The notes: generated by a model from the sequence alone, not told the origin. A DNA stretch of 64,000 bases from Legionella sheltonii (GCF_026191355.1 NZ_JAPHOQ010000012.1:62001-126000), one strand, 5' to 3'; positions 16,777 through 26,952 are shown, counted from the stretch's first letter. Program-made: numbers and translations.

Positions 16777-18627
16777 TTAAACTATATCTTCTAGGCTGGT
16801 ACTAATTTCTAGCCATTCTTCTTCAGCTTGATTTAAAGAAAAGTGGGAGCTGGCACGTTTTTGTAGCAATTGATTTAGTTTATCTTGTTGGGTACTGTCC
16901 TCATAAAGACTGGCATCACCAAGTTGAGTATCCAACTTGGTAATTTCACTTTGATATTGCTCAATCAATTGTTCCAGTTTTTTTAGACGGTTTTGTAACG
17001 TTTTCTTTTCTTTATAATCAATGGCAGTTGAAGTAACGCTATTTACTTTAACTGAATCTTTAGTTTGTAACCAGGAATAATAATCATCTAAGTCTCCATC
17101 AAAAGCTTGAACTTTTTGTTGGTAAACCAGATAGAAATTGTCGACGCTGGTTTTGAGCATATGACGATCATGGGAAATAAGAATTAATGCACCTTCATAG
17201 CTTTGCAACGCCAGCTCAATGGCTGAGCGCATTCCTAGATCCAGATGGTTTGTAGGCTCATCAAGCAAAAGCAGATTGGGCTTAAGCCAAACAAGTTTTG
17301 CTAAAGCTAAACGTGCTTTTTCGCCACCGGAAAAATGATTTATAGGTTGAACTGCCATATCACCAGTAAAGTTAAATCCACCTAAAAAATCGCGAATGGT
17401 TTGTTCACGTGCTTCTGGTGATAGAACTTGAATCGTTTCCACAGGACTTAAATTAAAATCCAGCTGTTCTAATTGGTGTTGTGCGTAATAACCAATCTTT
17501 AAATGGGCAGAGCGGTGGATTGTACCATTCAAAGGTGTTAAAGACCCCGTTAATGTCTTGATTAGCGTCGATTTTCCCTCTCCATTGGGTCCTAACAGAG
17601 CTATTCTGTCACCTGGATTGAGTGAGAAATTGATTCGTTTTAATATCGGTTTTTCAGATTGATATCCGGCATCAACCATATTGCATTGAAGTAATGGATT
17701 TCCTGCTCGCGGACATGGAAAAAAATCAAAAGAAAAGGGGGAGTCAGCCTGTGCTGCAGCAATAATTTCCATTCTTTCTATGGCTTTGAGACGTCCTTGT
17801 GCTTGTTTTGCTTTAGTCGCTTTCGCTCTAAATCGATTGACAAATGACATCATATGATTAATTTTGGTTTGTTGTTTTTCATACATGGCTTGTTGTAATG
17901 CCAATTGTTGTGCATGTGTTTTTTCAAAACAACTGTAATCACCACTATATAGAGTTAGATTTTGTTTCTCGATATGCAGAATATGAGTAACAAAGGCATC
18001 AAGAAATTCACGATCATGGGAAATAAGGATGATGGTGCTCGGGCTTTGTTTTAAAAAGCGCTCCAGCCAAAAAATTGCTTCCATGTCTAAATGGTTAGTC
18101 GGTTCATCCAGTAAAAGTAAATCAGCCGGGTTCATTAAGCAGCGTGCGAGGCTTAAACGCATGCGCCAACCCCCGGAAAAACTATTTACTGAAGCCTGTT
18201 GTTGCTCCCCTCTAAAACCCAGGCCAGACATAATCGTCGCGGCTTGAGCCGGTTTACTGTAGCCTCCGCTATGACTTAATTCCTCATGGCATGCTAACAC
18301 TTCGGCATCATTGCCCGTCGCTTCTGCATCGCTTAAACGTTGGAGCAGCTTCATATAATGCGCATCACCACCGAGTACAAAATCAAGTGCTTTTTCATCA
18401 CTATCGGGTAATTGTTGTGATAAATGGCTGATGTTGAGTTGAGGATTAATTAAAAAATCGCCGGTATCAGGTTGCAATTTCCTTAATAAAAAATCAAATA
18501 ATGTTGATTTGCCACAGCCATTATGGCCAATAAGACCAATTTTTTGCTTTTCATATAAAGTGACATTGACTTTATCTAATAAAACTTTATTGCCACGACT
18601 TAGAGTAATTTGACGAAGAGTAAGCAT
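16777..18627 (-). CDS. yheS: ABC-F family ATPase, YheS-like
   Basis: 616 aa with two ATP-binding cassettes and no membrane spans, the ABC-F plan. Cassette 1 has GHNGCGKST, the signature NSFSGGWRMRLSLARCL, and LLLDEPTNHLD. Cassette 2 has GPNGEGKST, NHFSGGEKARLALAKLV, and a second LLLDEPTNHLD. The inter-domain linker lies at about residues 240-315, and a charged coiled-coil C-terminus (KKLEQLIEQYQSEITKLDTQ) follows. ABC-F proteins act on the ribosome, modulating translation or relieving stalls. The N-terminus MLTLRQITLSRGNKVLLDKV resembles YheS more than EttA or Uup. Confidence 0.9.
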   Translation of the reverse strand: MLTLRQITLSRGNKVLLDKVNVTLYEKQKIGLIGHNGCGKSTLFDFLLRKLQPDTGDFLINPQLNISHLSQQLPDSDEKALDFVLGGDAHYMKLLQRLSDAEATGNDAEVLACHEELSHSGGYSKPAQAATIMSGLGFRGEQQQASVNSFSGGWRMRLSLARCLMNPADLLLLDEPTNHLDMEAIFWLERFLKQSPSTIILISHDREFLDAFVTHILHIEKQNLTLYSGDYSCFEKTHAQQLALQQAMYEKQQTKINHMMSFVNRFRAKATKAKQAQGRLKAIERMEIIAAAQADSPFSFDFFPCPRAGNPLLQCNMVDAGYQSEKPILKRINFSLNPGDRIALLGPNGEGKSTLIKTLTGSLTPLNGTIHRSAHLKIGYYAQHQLEQLDFNLSPVETIQVLSPEAREQTIRDFLGGFNFTGDMAVQPINHFSGGEKARLALAKLVWLKPNLLLLDEPTNHLDLGMRSAIELALQSYEGALILISHDRHMLKTSVDNFYLVYQQKVQAFDGDLDDYYSWLQTKDSVKVNSVTSTAIDYKEKKTLQNRLKKLEQLIEQYQSEITKLDTQLGDASLYEDSTQQDKLNQLLQKRASSHFSLNQAEEEWLEISTSLEDIV

Positions 18628-18836
18628 GATAAATCTTTAGCCATAAATAGAGTGGGTTATACAAAAATTATGAGTTCTCATCATCGCGATTAGAGCGAGA
18701 GAGCTCCTATCATAAGCCTGCGCTACAACCCGCAGATCCTTCGCTATGCTCGGGATGACGGCAAAGTATGCGGATTACACTGCGATAATCCGGGCTACAA
18801 AGCTACGAATTTACCTCAATTCTACCATAAATCCGC
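18628..18836. repeat. Intergenic segment with REP-like palindromes
   Basis: This gap holds TTCGCTATGCTCGGGATGAC, related to elements at 36211, 37653 and 49421, and a palindrome CGGATTA-N8-TAATCCG (18771-18792) followed by CGGGCTAC, related to the repeat at 6263. No att-like duplication of a tRNA end is visible here, despite the integrase next door. Confidence 0.6.
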
Positions 18837-20060
18837 TTAACTGGGTTCTGGTTCAATAGTTTTTTTCCTAGCAGATTGATAGCGAGCTTGTTTTTCAATA
18901 TCAATATAACGATCTGTGGTTGCACTGGAACTGTGGCCAGCATCATCCCGTACATGCTCACGAGGACGAATTTTTACATCTTCAGAAATACCAGTATGCC
19001 TTAGCCAGTGAACTGTTGCTGCAGCCAAATTATCTGCCTCTTCTCTGTAACCCTTCACCCGAAGTTGTTCTCCGGCTAAGTCAAAACAACGTTGAATAAT
19101 TCTTCGTATTGGCGCCGTATCACTCATAGGGCCATTTCCACGAATTTTGGGGATGAGAGGGCTATTATCAGCAGGGGAAGGGAGGGGAGATAATCCTAAG
19201 AAGCTTCGCCATCGCATCAAACTTTCGAGCATCGCTTCGCTGACTGCGATTTGCCGCTCCTTATTTCCTTTACCAACAGTTGTGAACCACCAATGACCGT
19301 TACTGTCCTTGGCAAAGTCATTCATACTAGGGATCCAACGGTCACTTGCTGCCAATTCGGAGATACGTAGATACATACCAAATAATAAACTCAACATAAA
19401 ACGAGTGCGTTCATGTTTCAGGGGAGATTCTTCCGCGAGAGATTCCGCAGCGTCTAACACGGCACTCCATTGTACTAAACTCAATCTGCGGATAGGGGCA
19501 TTCTGTTGACGTTTACGAATAAACTTACTTTTTTGGCGAATCAGGGCGACTGGATTAGAAACCAGATATTCTTCAGCAATTAAGAAATTAAATAATGTAC
19601 TTAAAATGGCAAATATTTCTTGGATGGCTCCTTGAGACAAATTGAATTGATCAATTTGGGGTTTATGTCCATTTTTTATTGCTGACTTACTTAACGTAAC
19701 TACAAAAGGTCTCCATTCTTCATTGGGGATACGTGTTCCGTCTTTTTCAATAAATCGCGGTACTTTCTTTAAACTAATCCATGATTTAGGAGGATTCTGG
19801 CAAAAATGAATGTAGTCTTCTATGTCATCACGTTTTAATTCATTGAGGGTTTTGCTTTTTATTAACCAGGACCATTGCAATAATCGTTCAGTTTCCCTGC
19901 GGTAACTATTGAATGTACCTTGACTGCCCGTATAGCTTTTCAAAAAGTTTAAAGCGTAATTAAAATCATTTTGAAATCGAATATCAGGCAACACAACATG
20001 CTCATGATTTTTATGAAGGTAATTCATGTTGTCAAAGATAGGAAGTAGTTTAAATTTCAT
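18837..20060 (-). CDS. Tyrosine recombinase / phage-type integrase
   Basis: 407 aa. The N-terminal SAM-like core-binding part (FLKSYTGSQGTFNSYRRETE) is followed by the catalytic domain. Catalytic residues can be placed: Arg in MYLRISELA, Lys in GKGNKERQI, the HxxR box in HWLRHTG, the second His in AGHSSSATTDRY, and the Tyr nucleophile in TTDRYIDIE. All are present, so it should be active. It sits 240 bases from a tRNA operon, but no other mobile genes or direct-repeat att sites are visible. It may therefore be a domesticated chromosomal recombinase rather than the integrase of an intact island. Confidence 0.9.
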   Translation of the reverse strand: MKFKLLPIFDNMNYLHKNHEHVVLPDIRFQNDFNYALNFLKSYTGSQGTFNSYRRETERLLQWSWLIKSKTLNELKRDDIEDYIHFCQNPPKSWISLKKVPRFIEKDGTRIPNEEWRPFVVTLSKSAIKNGHKPQIDQFNLSQGAIQEIFAILSTLFNFLIAEEYLVSNPVALIRQKSKFIRKRQQNAPIRRLSLVQWSAVLDAAESLAEESPLKHERTRFMLSLLFGMYLRISELAASDRWIPSMNDFAKDSNGHWWFTTVGKGNKERQIAVSEAMLESLMRWRSFLGLSPLPSPADNSPLIPKIRGNGPMSDTAPIRRIIQRCFDLAGEQLRVKGYREEADNLAAATVHWLRHTGISEDVKIRPREHVRDDAGHSSSATTDRYIDIEKQARYQSARKKTIEPEPS

Positions 20061-20243
20061 AGATTCAAAGTGAAATAATAAGTATCTCCAATGCTAGCTG
20101 AAAAGTAATGAAGATTCGAGTAGTTGAGTTTAGTGATTGGATGGTTAATCGGCTATGTGGTTGAAAAAACAACGATTTGTTCAAGGTAAATAAATATCTA
20201 CAGCAATAAATTAAAATTAATTAAAATTAAATGATTTAAGATA

Positions 20244-20272
20244 TTGACCTTGATGAAAGCACCTAGTATTAT
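20244..20272 (+). promoter_or_regulatory. Promoter of the Pro-Arg-His-Leu tRNA operon
   Basis: The -35 TTGACC (20244-20249), a 17-base spacer and the -10 TATTAT (20267-20272) are followed by a GC-rich discriminator (GCGCTC), typical of stringently controlled stable-RNA promoters. The first tRNA starts 29 bases after the -10 element. The same transcript may run on into tig, whose start is only 32 bases beyond the last tRNA. Confidence 0.75.
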
Positions 20273-20300
20273 CTGCGCTCTGTCCTTGGGACGGGTTTTA

Positions 20301-20377
20301 CGGGGTATAGCGCAGTCTGGTAGCGCGCCTGCTTTGGGAGCAGGATGTCGGGGGTTCGAATCCCTCTACCCCGACCA
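20301..20377 (+). tRNA. tRNA-Pro (TGG)
   Basis: 77 nt with encoded CCA. The acceptor CGGGGTA pairs with TACCCCG. The anticodon stem CCTGC/GCAGG encloses TTTGGGA, giving TGG. It is first in a four-tRNA operon whose content matches the E. coli argX-hisR-leuT-proM cluster, though the order differs. Confidence 0.97.
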
Positions 20378-20381
20378 AGAT

Positions 20382-20458
20382 GCGCCCGTAGCTCATCTGG
20401 ATAGAGCATCGGCCTTCTAAGCCGAGGGTAGCAGGTTCGAATCCTGCCGGGCGTGCCA
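20382..20458 (+). tRNA. tRNA-Arg (TCT)
   Basis: 77 nt with encoded CCA. The acceptor GCGCCCG pairs with CGGGCGT by near-complete pairing. The loop CTTCTAA gives anticodon TCT, reading AGA/AGG codons. It starts four bases after tRNA-Pro. Confidence 0.97.
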
Positions 20459-20499
20459 GCCCAGATCTTGTTCATAAGAATTTCTGGTATAAAATTTAT

Positions 20500-20576
20500 G
20501 GTGAGCGTAGCTCAGTTGGTAGAGCCCCGGGTTGTGATCCCGGTTGTCGTGGGTTCGAGTCCCATCGTTCACCCCA
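20500..20576 (+). tRNA. tRNA-His (GTG)
   Basis: 77 nt including an encoded extra 5' G (the G-1 identity element) and CCA. The anticodon stem CCGGG/CCCGG encloses TTGTGAT, giving GTG. The T-arm is GGGTTCGAGTCCC. Confidence 0.96.
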
Positions 20577-20662
20577 TTTGAGAGAAACAAAAGGTTTATC
20601 GCTAAAGATTTTATCTGAGTCTTTACAAGACCGAATTACTGATTGATAATCCAACCTGATTT

Positions 20663-20747
20663 GCGAAAGTGGCGGAATTGGTAGACGCACTGGATTTAGG
20701 TTCCAGCGGGGCGACCCGTGAGAGTTCGAGTCTCTCCTTTCGCACCA
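20663..20747 (+). tRNA. tRNA-Leu (TAG)
   Basis: 85 nt class II tRNA with a long variable arm and encoded CCA. The acceptor GCGAAAG pairs with CTTTCGC. The loop TTTAGGT gives anticodon TAG, reading CTA/CTG. It ends 32 bases before the tig start codon. An open frame running through this tRNA into tig is an artefact. Confidence 0.96.
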
Positions 20748-20779
20748 TTTATCATTATAAATTCCAAGAGGTGATATTA

Positions 20780-22120
20780 ATGCAAGTTTCTGTTGAGACC
20801 CTAAAAGGTTTGGAACGTAAGGTAACAGTTTCTGTACCTTCAGAGAAAGTTGAGGAAGAAGTGAGCTTACGTCTCAAGAATCTTGCTCGCAAAGTTAAGA
20901 TTGATGGTTTTCGTCCTGGTAAAGTACCCTTCCAAGTTGTTGTAAGTCGCTATTCACAAAGTGTTCGTGAAGAAGTAGCTCGAGATATGGTGCAATCTAC
21001 TTTGTTTGAAGCATTACAAAAAAATGAATTAGTTCCTGCGGGCTATCCCTCTGTTGAACCTGAGCAACTAGAGAAAGGAAAAGACTTTAAATATTCTGCA
21101 ATATTTGAAGTAATGCCTGTATTTGAAATTATAGAATTAAATCAAGCGGCAGTTGAGCTGGCTCGTTCAGAAGTTACAGATAAAGACGTAGAAGACATGC
21201 TGGATAAACTTCGTGAGCAAAATAAAGAATGGCATGACGTATCCCGCGCTGTCAAAAAAGGCGACAAAGTCGTTATCGATTTTGAAGGATATCTTGATGA
21301 TAAACTGTTTGAAGGCGGTAGCGCTAAAGGACATGAGTTAGTAATAGGTTCTGGATCAATGATCCCTGGCTTTGAGGAAGGAATTATTGGTAATAAGAAG
21401 GATAAATCTTTTGATATTAAAGTAACCTTCCCTGAAGATTATGGACATAAAGAATTAGCAGGAAAAGAAGCTGTTTTCAAAATTACACTTCACAATGTGA
21501 TGGAAGGAAAATTGCCTGAACTCAACGAAGCCTTTGCTGAAAAATTTAACATAAAGGAAGGCGGCATTGACGCATTGAAAAAAGACATTAAAGAGAATAT
21601 GGCTCGAGAGTTAGAGCGTCGTGTCAGCATGATGAACAGAGAAAAGTTGTTTGATAAATTAATGGAAGTTAATGTTATTGAATTGCCATTAGCTTTAATT
21701 GACAAAGAAATCGAAAATTTGAAACATGATATGTATCATCGTCTATTTGGACATGAACACCATGAGAATGAAAAGATACCTGATTTTCCTCGGGAGCTGT
21801 TTGAAGAACAAGCAAAACGTCGTGTTCATCTTGGTTTGCTCTTTTCTGAATATGTTAAAAAACACCAAATTGTTGCAGATAAAGATAAAGTGAACGCGGT
21901 AATTGAACGATTCGCCAGTGCTTATGAGAATCCTGATGAGTTGCGTTCTTGGTATCAAAGCAGCAAAGAGCATATGGCTGAAATTGAAGCGATTGTTATG
22001 GAAGAGATGGTTGCAGATAAAATTGCTGAAGATGCAAAAATTAAATATAAGAACAAAGATTATGATTCAATTATGAATCCTAAGCCTGCAACTGAAGCAA
22101 CTGAGAAAAAAGGAGAGTAA
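20780..22120 (+). CDS. tig: Trigger factor, ribosome-associated chaperone
   Basis: 446 aa, starting at the ATG at 20780 ([19 protein letters not shown]) behind AAGAGGTG. The ribosome-binding N-domain carries the signature DGFRPGKVP near residue 48, close to the classical GFRxGKxP. An FKBP-like prolyl isomerase domain (about residues 150-235: [34 protein letters not shown]) and the arm-forming C-terminal helical domain follow. It binds nascent chains at the ribosomal exit tunnel. A start at 20669 would read through tRNA-Leu and is wrong. Order tig-clpP-clpX-lon-hupB-ppiD is the classic gammaproteobacterial one. Confidence 0.97.
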   Translation: MQVSVETLKGLERKVTVSVPSEKVEEEVSLRLKNLARKVKIDGFRPGKVPFQVVVSRYSQSVREEVARDMVQSTLFEALQKNELVPAGYPSVEPEQLEKGKDFKYSAIFEVMPVFEIIELNQAAVELARSEVTDKDVEDMLDKLREQNKEWHDVSRAVKKGDKVVIDFEGYLDDKLFEGGSAKGHELVIGSGSMIPGFEEGIIGNKKDKSFDIKVTFPEDYGHKELAGKEAVFKITLHNVMEGKLPELNEAFAEKFNIKEGGIDALKKDIKENMARELERRVSMMNREKLFDKLMEVNVIELPLALIDKEIENLKHDMYHRLFGHEHHENEKIPDFPRELFEEQAKRRVHLGLLFSEYVKKHQIVADKDKVNAVIERFASAYENPDELRSWYQSSKEHMAEIEAIVMEEMVADKIAEDAKIKYKNKDYDSIMNPKPATEATEKKGE

Positions 22121-22124
22121 TTGT

Positions 22125-22763
22125 ATGACGGGATATTCAGATAACATAATTCGCAATGCCAGTGGATTAGTCCCAATGGTTATTGAACAAACCTCACGTG
22201 GTGAGCGTTCGTATGATATTTATTCAAGATTATTAAAAGAACGTATTATCTTTCTTTTAGGTGAAGTTGAAGACCATATGGCTAATTTGGTAGTTGCTCA
22301 ATTGTTGTTTCTTGAGTCTGAGAACCCTGAAAAAGATATTTCTCTTTATATTAATTCTCCTGGAGGTGTAGTAACCGCTGGCTTAGCAATTTACGATACC
22401 ATCCAGTTTATTAAACCTGATGTAAGTACTTTGTGTATAGGGCAAGCAGCAAGTGCTGCTGCCTTGTTACTTTGTGCAGGAGCTGAAGGTAAGAGATTCT
22501 GTTTGCCAAACTCACGAGTGATGATTCATCAACCCTTAGGTGGTTATCGAGGCCAAGCTACTGATATTGAAATTCATGCTCGCGAGACCTTAGCCGTAAG
22601 AGAACGTTTAAATACTATTATGGCAAATCATACTAAAAAGACACCTGATCAGATTATGCGTGATACCGAACGTGATAATTTTATGAGTGCCACACAAGCT
22701 GTTGAGTACGGCTTAGTTGATAGAGTGCTTTATGATCGAGAGTCAGTGAATAAAACAGAGTAA
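22125..22763 (+). CDS. clpP: ATP-dependent Clp protease proteolytic subunit
   Basis: 212 aa. Serine peptidase that forms the tetradecameric barrel served by ClpX (and by ClpA if present). The nucleophilic Ser is in [11 protein letters not shown], near residue 110. The catalytic His is in [11 protein letters not shown], near residue 135, and the Asp lies in the region RDNFMSA. The N-terminal loop ([20 protein letters not shown]) is present. It starts 4 bases after tig, with the AAAGGAGAG ribosome site lying in the tig end, so the two are probably cotranscribed. Confidence 0.97.
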   Translation: MTGYSDNIIRNASGLVPMVIEQTSRGERSYDIYSRLLKERIIFLLGEVEDHMANLVVAQLLFLESENPEKDISLYINSPGGVVTAGLAIYDTIQFIKPDVSTLCIGQAASAAALLLCAGAEGKRFCLPNSRVMIHQPLGGYRGQATDIEIHARETLAVRERLNTIMANHTKKTPDQIMRDTERDNFMSATQAVEYGLVDRVLYDRESVNKTE

Positions 22764-22806
22764 CTATAACTTTAAATTCAAAGAACTGAACTATAATGTA
22801 TCATAA

Positions 22807-22876
22807 CCCGGGTGCAGTGAAGCGGAACCTGGGTTTTAGGTTCAGATTTACCGGGTTCCGCTTCGCTGCACCCAGG
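22807..22876. repeat. Large imperfect palindrome between clpP and clpX
   Basis: Arms CCCGGGTGCAGTGAAGCGGA and its near complement TCCGCTTCGCTGCACCCAGG flank a 24-base loop, forming a stem of over 20 bp with few mismatches. The arm sequence (GGTGCAGCGAAGCGGAACC type) is a repeat I associate with many gammaproteobacterial genomes. It could weaken readthrough from clpP into clpX; there is no T-run, so it is not a standard intrinsic terminator. Confidence 0.75.
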
Positions 22877-23051
22877 CTAGGAATGCGATTAGGGTTCTTT
22901 TATATTGATTCATTATTACTTTTTTTCGTATTTCTTTTTTGTTTTTAAAAAAGTAGTTACATGAAAAACAGTGGCATATCTTTTTCTGATTGACTAATAT
23001 TTTACATATATTATCTTTTTTCCGATAATCGTTGTAAGAAGGGGTTTGGTT

Positions 23052-24326
23052 ATGAGTAAATCCGGTAACGGAAGTGGCGATAAAGTTCTGTATTGTTCTT
23101 TTTGTGGAAAGAGCCAACATGAAGTAAAAAAATTGATTGCTGGCCCTTCTGTATTTGTCTGTGATGAATGTGTAGAGCTCTGTAATGATATTATTCGTGA
23201 AGAAACACACGAAGCTCATGAAGAAGCTGAAGTACGTTTACCATCACCCAAAGAAATTTCAAACTTTTTGGATGAGTATGTCATAGGACAATCGCATGCA
23301 AAAAAAGTCTTGTCCGTAGCTGTTTACAATCACTACAAGCGATTACAACATAAAAGTGAAGACGGAGTGGAACTTGGTAAAAGCAATATCTTACTTATAG
23401 GTCCAACTGGAAGCGGAAAAACACTTTTAGCCCAAACATTAGCTCGAATTCTCAATGTTCCATTTGCTATGGCAGATGCAACTACATTGACTGAAGCGGG
23501 TTATGTCGGTGAAGACGTTGAAAATATTATCCAGAAGCTTTTACAAAAATGTGATTATGACGTGGATAAAGCACAGCATGGTATCGTGTATATCGATGAA
23601 ATTGATAAGATATCACGTAAGTCTGATAATCCTTCGATTACACGCGATGTTTCTGGTGAGGGAGTGCAACAGGCACTTTTAAAACTCATTGAAGGGACCA
23701 TTGCTTCTGTTCCACCCCAAGGCGGACGCAAACATCCACAACAAGAATTTTTACAAGTTGATACTTCAAATATTTTATTTATTTGTGGTGGTGCTTTTGC
23801 TGGATTGGAAAAGGTAATCAGAGAGCGAAGTGATAAGTCAGGTATTGGATTTTCTGCTCAATTAAAAAATAAAAAAGAAAACAGTGATGAAATATCTAAA
23901 GTATTGAACCAGTTAGAGTCAGATGATTTGATTAAATATGGCTTAATACCTGAGTTTGTTGGTCGATTGCCTGTTGTTGCTACGTTGCAAGAACTGGATG
24001 AATCAGCTCTTATTGATATTTTAACTAATCCTAAAAACGCTTTGACGAAACAATTCCAGTCTCTATTTAAAATGGAAGGAGTAGAGCTTGAATTTAGAGA
24101 AGAAGCACTGATTGCTATTTCCAAAAAAGCTCTGGAACGTAAAATGGGTGCACGAGGTTTACGTGCTATACTTGAAAATATTCTATTAGACACCATGTAT
24201 GAATTACCTTCTCTTGAAGGAGTAATTAAGGTTGTAGTCGATGAGAGTGCTGTAAATAGCTCATCAAAACCAATTCTTATTTATGAGCAAGAAGGGATGA
24301 AGAGTGCAGCAGGTGGTCAAGAGTAG
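23052..24326 (+). CDS. clpX: Clp protease ATP-binding subunit ClpX
   Basis: 424 aa from the ATG at 23052, with AAGAAGGGG upstream; an in-frame TTG two codons earlier is too close to that site. The N-terminal zinc-binding domain has CSFCGKS and CDECVELC. The AAA+ module has Walker A GPTGSGKT near residue 119, Walker [11 protein letters not shown], and the pore-loop region GYVGEDVEN. Sensor and C-terminal domain motifs ([13 protein letters not shown]) are intact. It unfolds substrates for ClpP. The 288-base gap after clpP contains a long palindrome, so it may have its own promoter. Confidence 0.97.
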   Translation: MSKSGNGSGDKVLYCSFCGKSQHEVKKLIAGPSVFVCDECVELCNDIIREETHEAHEEAEVRLPSPKEISNFLDEYVIGQSHAKKVLSVAVYNHYKRLQHKSEDGVELGKSNILLIGPTGSGKTLLAQTLARILNVPFAMADATTLTEAGYVGEDVENIIQKLLQKCDYDVDKAQHGIVYIDEIDKISRKSDNPSITRDVSGEGVQQALLKLIEGTIASVPPQGGRKHPQQEFLQVDTSNILFICGGAFAGLEKVIRERSDKSGIGFSAQLKNKKENSDEISKVLNQLESDDLIKYGLIPEFVGRLPVVATLQELDESALIDILTNPKNALTKQFQSLFKMEGVELEFREEALIAISKKALERKMGARGLRAILENILLDTMYELPSLEGVIKVVVDESAVNSSSKPILIYEQEGMKSAAGGQE

Positions 24327-24368
24327 TTTTTCTACTCCTCTCCTGCACCTAGTGTGGGAGAGATGTTC

Positions 24369-24398
24369 TTTAGATAACTTTAGATAACTTTAGACAAC
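24369..24398 (+). repeat. Three tandem 10-bp repeats upstream of lon
   Basis: The unit TTTAGATAAC occurs three times in a row (24369, 24379 and 24389), the last copy with one change (TTTAGACAAC). A 10-base period puts each copy on the same DNA face. They lie about 110 bases before the lon start, after the clpX stop. Confidence 0.75.
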
Positions 24399-24510
24399 TT
24401 TCTTAATTATAACGCTTTGTTTTCTTGCAATAACTCTCCCTTCCTTTTAAATTATAACTAGTAGTCGCGTAAATTTTAAATAAAGTTTTTCGTTTGAATA
24501 AGGGTTCATT

Positions 24511-26952
24511 ATGTCCACTGAAATTATAGAGACTTCGAATGAGGCAGAAAAACTGTCAAATATACCTGTATTACCATTAAGAGACGTAGTGGTCTACCCT
24601 CATATGGTTATTCCTCTGTTTGTTGGAAGAGGAAAATCAATTAAAGCCCTGGAAGCGGCTATGGTTGATAGTAAACAAATCTTTTTAGTAGCACAGAAAA
24701 AATCGTCGAATGACGATCCGACTGAAGAAGATATTTTCCAAGTTGGTACGTTATCCAGTGTTTTGCAGTTATTAAAATTACCAGATGGCACCGTAAAAGT
24801 TTTAGTCGAAGGGGAAAAACGTGCCAAAGCAAAAGAATACAATCAGGCTAAAGGCTATCTAGAGGCTGATCTGGAGTTATTGGAAGATGCCAATGCAGCT
24901 GTTCAAGAACCAGATGTCAGTATTTTAATGCGCTCTTTAATGTCGCAGTTTGAGCAATATATTAAACTCAATAAAAAAATTCCACCAGAGGTTTTATCAC
25001 CGCTCGCGGGAATAGAAGAACCAGGACGATTAGCTGATACGATAGCTGCTCACTTAACACTGAAGGTAGATGATAAACAGGAATTACTGGAAACTTTAGA
25101 TGTAGGTACTCGTCTTGAGCGTTTAATGTCTGCGATAGAAAACGAAATTGACTTGTTACATGTTGAAAAGCGTGTAAGAGGGCGAGTTAAACGACAAATG
25201 GAGAAAAGCCAGCGCGAGTATTATCTCAACGAACAAATGAAGGCGATCCAAAAAGAGCTGGGTGAGTTAGGCGAAGAAGGTAATGAAATTGAACAATTGG
25301 AAAATTCAATTAACAAAGCCGGAATGCCTAAAGAAGCAAAAGAAAAATCACTCGCTGAACTTCATAAATTGAAAATGATGTCGCCTATGTCTGCTGAGGC
25401 TACTGTCATACGCAACTATCTTGATTGGATGCTGGCAGTGCCCTGGAAGAAGAGAACTAAAATTCAATTTGATTTACTCAAAGCAGAGAAATTATTAGAT
25501 AAAGAACATTATGGCCTAGAGCGGGTTAAAGAACGCATCATTGAATATCTGGCCGTTCAACAAAGAGTTAAACGCTTAAAAGGCCCAATACTTTGCCTAG
25601 TTGGACCTCCAGGCGTGGGTAAAACCTCATTAGGACAATCCATTGCAAATGCTACAGGTCGTACATTTATTCGTATTGCTTTGGGTGGCGTCAGGGATGA
25701 AGCTGAAATTCGCGGTCACAGAAGAACCTATATTGGATCCATGCCAGGAAAAATTATTCAGAAATTATGTAAGGCTGGAGTAAAAAATCCTCTCATTATG
25801 CTGGATGAAGTCGATAAAATGGCTATGGATTTCCGTGGAGATCCTGCTGCAGCATTGCTTGAAGTACTTGATCCAGAGCAAAACCATACGTTCAACGATC
25901 ATTATCTTGAAGTAGATTATGATTTGAGTGATGTTATGTTCATTGCGACAGCAAATTCTTTGGAAATTCCTGCTCCGTTATTAGATAGAATGGAAGTGAT
26001 TCGACTCGCGGGTTATACAGAAGATGAGAAAGTCAGCATTGCTGATAAATATCTGGTTCCAAAGCAAGTCGTCCTGAATGGTTTAAGTAATCAAGAAATT
26101 CATATTAGTGAAGGGGCAATTCGAGAAGTTATCCGCCACTATACTCGTGAGGCAGGCGTACGTAATTTGGAACGAGATATTGCGAGTATTTGTAGGAAAG
26201 TCGTAAAAGAAATCCTCTCGAATAAAAAAGTTAAAAAAATGACGGTTACTACAAGTAATATCGAAAAATATTTGGGTGTGAAAAAGTATCGATATGGCTT
26301 AGCAGAAGAGTTTGATCAAGTGGGGCAGGTTACAGGTTTAGCTTGGACAAGTGTGGGCGGAGAGCTGTTAACAATAGAAGCATCGATGATGCCGGGTAAA
26401 GGTAAGGTCACGCATACAGGTCAATTGGGTGAGGTCATGCAGGAGTCTATCCATGCTGCGATGACTGTTGTACGAAGTCGAGCTAAAAATTTTGGCTTGC
26501 CCGATGATTTTTATGATAAGAATGACTTCCATGTCCACGTTCCTGAGGGAGCTACTCCCAAGGATGGTCCAAGTGCTGGTATTGGAATGTGTACTGTTTT
26601 GGTTTCTGTAGTGACTCATATTCCTGTTAAAGCAGATGTTGCAATGACAGGGGAAATAACGTTGCGAGGGCAGGTATTGCCAATTGGTGGTCTTAAAGAG
26701 AAATTATTGGCAGCTCATCGAGGCGGAATTAAGCATGTCATTATTCCTGATGAAAATGTAAAAGACCTGGAAGAGATACCAGATAATGTTTTGCGTAAGC
26801 TCACAATACATCCAGTTAAGACCATAGAACAGGTTCTAGAACTGGCTTTACAACGCAGTCCATGGATAAATCAGCCAACAAATGTACAATCTGAGGCTTT
26901 AGTGGGTAAAAGATCAAAAAAAATTAAAAATAATGATTTACATACCCATTAA
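24511..26952 (+). CDS. lon: ATP-dependent Lon protease
   Basis: 813 aa. The N-terminal LON substrate-binding domain (IPVLPLRDVVVYPHMVIPLF) is followed by the coiled central region. The AAA+ module has Walker A GPPGVGKT near residue 367 and Walker B LIMLDEVDKM. The C-terminal protease domain has the catalytic Ser in PKDGPSAGIGMC, near residue 690, and the Lys in LPIGGLKEKLLAAHRGG, near residue 733. It degrades misfolded and regulatory proteins in the cytoplasm. It lies 184 bases downstream of clpX, behind three tandem 10-bp repeats. Confidence 0.97.
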   Translation: MSTEIIETSNEAEKLSNIPVLPLRDVVVYPHMVIPLFVGRGKSIKALEAAMVDSKQIFLVAQKKSSNDDPTEEDIFQVGTLSSVLQLLKLPDGTVKVLVEGEKRAKAKEYNQAKGYLEADLELLEDANAAVQEPDVSILMRSLMSQFEQYIKLNKKIPPEVLSPLAGIEEPGRLADTIAAHLTLKVDDKQELLETLDVGTRLERLMSAIENEIDLLHVEKRVRGRVKRQMEKSQREYYLNEQMKAIQKELGELGEEGNEIEQLENSINKAGMPKEAKEKSLAELHKLKMMSPMSAEATVIRNYLDWMLAVPWKKRTKIQFDLLKAEKLLDKEHYGLERVKERIIEYLAVQQRVKRLKGPILCLVGPPGVGKTSLGQSIANATGRTFIRIALGGVRDEAEIRGHRRTYIGSMPGKIIQKLCKAGVKNPLIMLDEVDKMAMDFRGDPAAALLEVLDPEQNHTFNDHYLEVDYDLSDVMFIATANSLEIPAPLLDRMEVIRLAGYTEDEKVSIADKYLVPKQVVLNGLSNQEIHISEGAIREVIRHYTREAGVRNLERDIASICRKVVKEILSNKKVKKMTVTTSNIEKYLGVKKYRYGLAEEFDQVGQVTGLAWTSVGGELLTIEASMMPGKGKVTHTGQLGEVMQESIHAAMTVVRSRAKNFGLPDDFYDKNDFHVHVPEGATPKDGPSAGIGMCTVLVSVVTHIPVKADVAMTGEITLRGQVLPIGGLKEKLLAAHRGGIKHVIIPDENVKDLEEIPDNVLRKLTIHPVKTIEQVLELALQRSPWINQPTNVQSEALVGKRSKKIKNNDLHTH

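Noticed and set aside
20269-20690. Minus-strand open frames translating to GRGIRTPDILLPKQARYQTA-like and WDSNPRQPGSQPGALPTELR-like peptides
   Set aside because: These are reverse readings of tRNA-Pro, -Arg, -His and -Leu, a classic source of false proteins in databases.
20669-20779. N-terminal extension of trigger factor beginning [20 protein letters not shown]
   Set aside because: It is tRNA-Leu read as protein; the true tig start is the ATG at 20780 behind AAGAGGTG.
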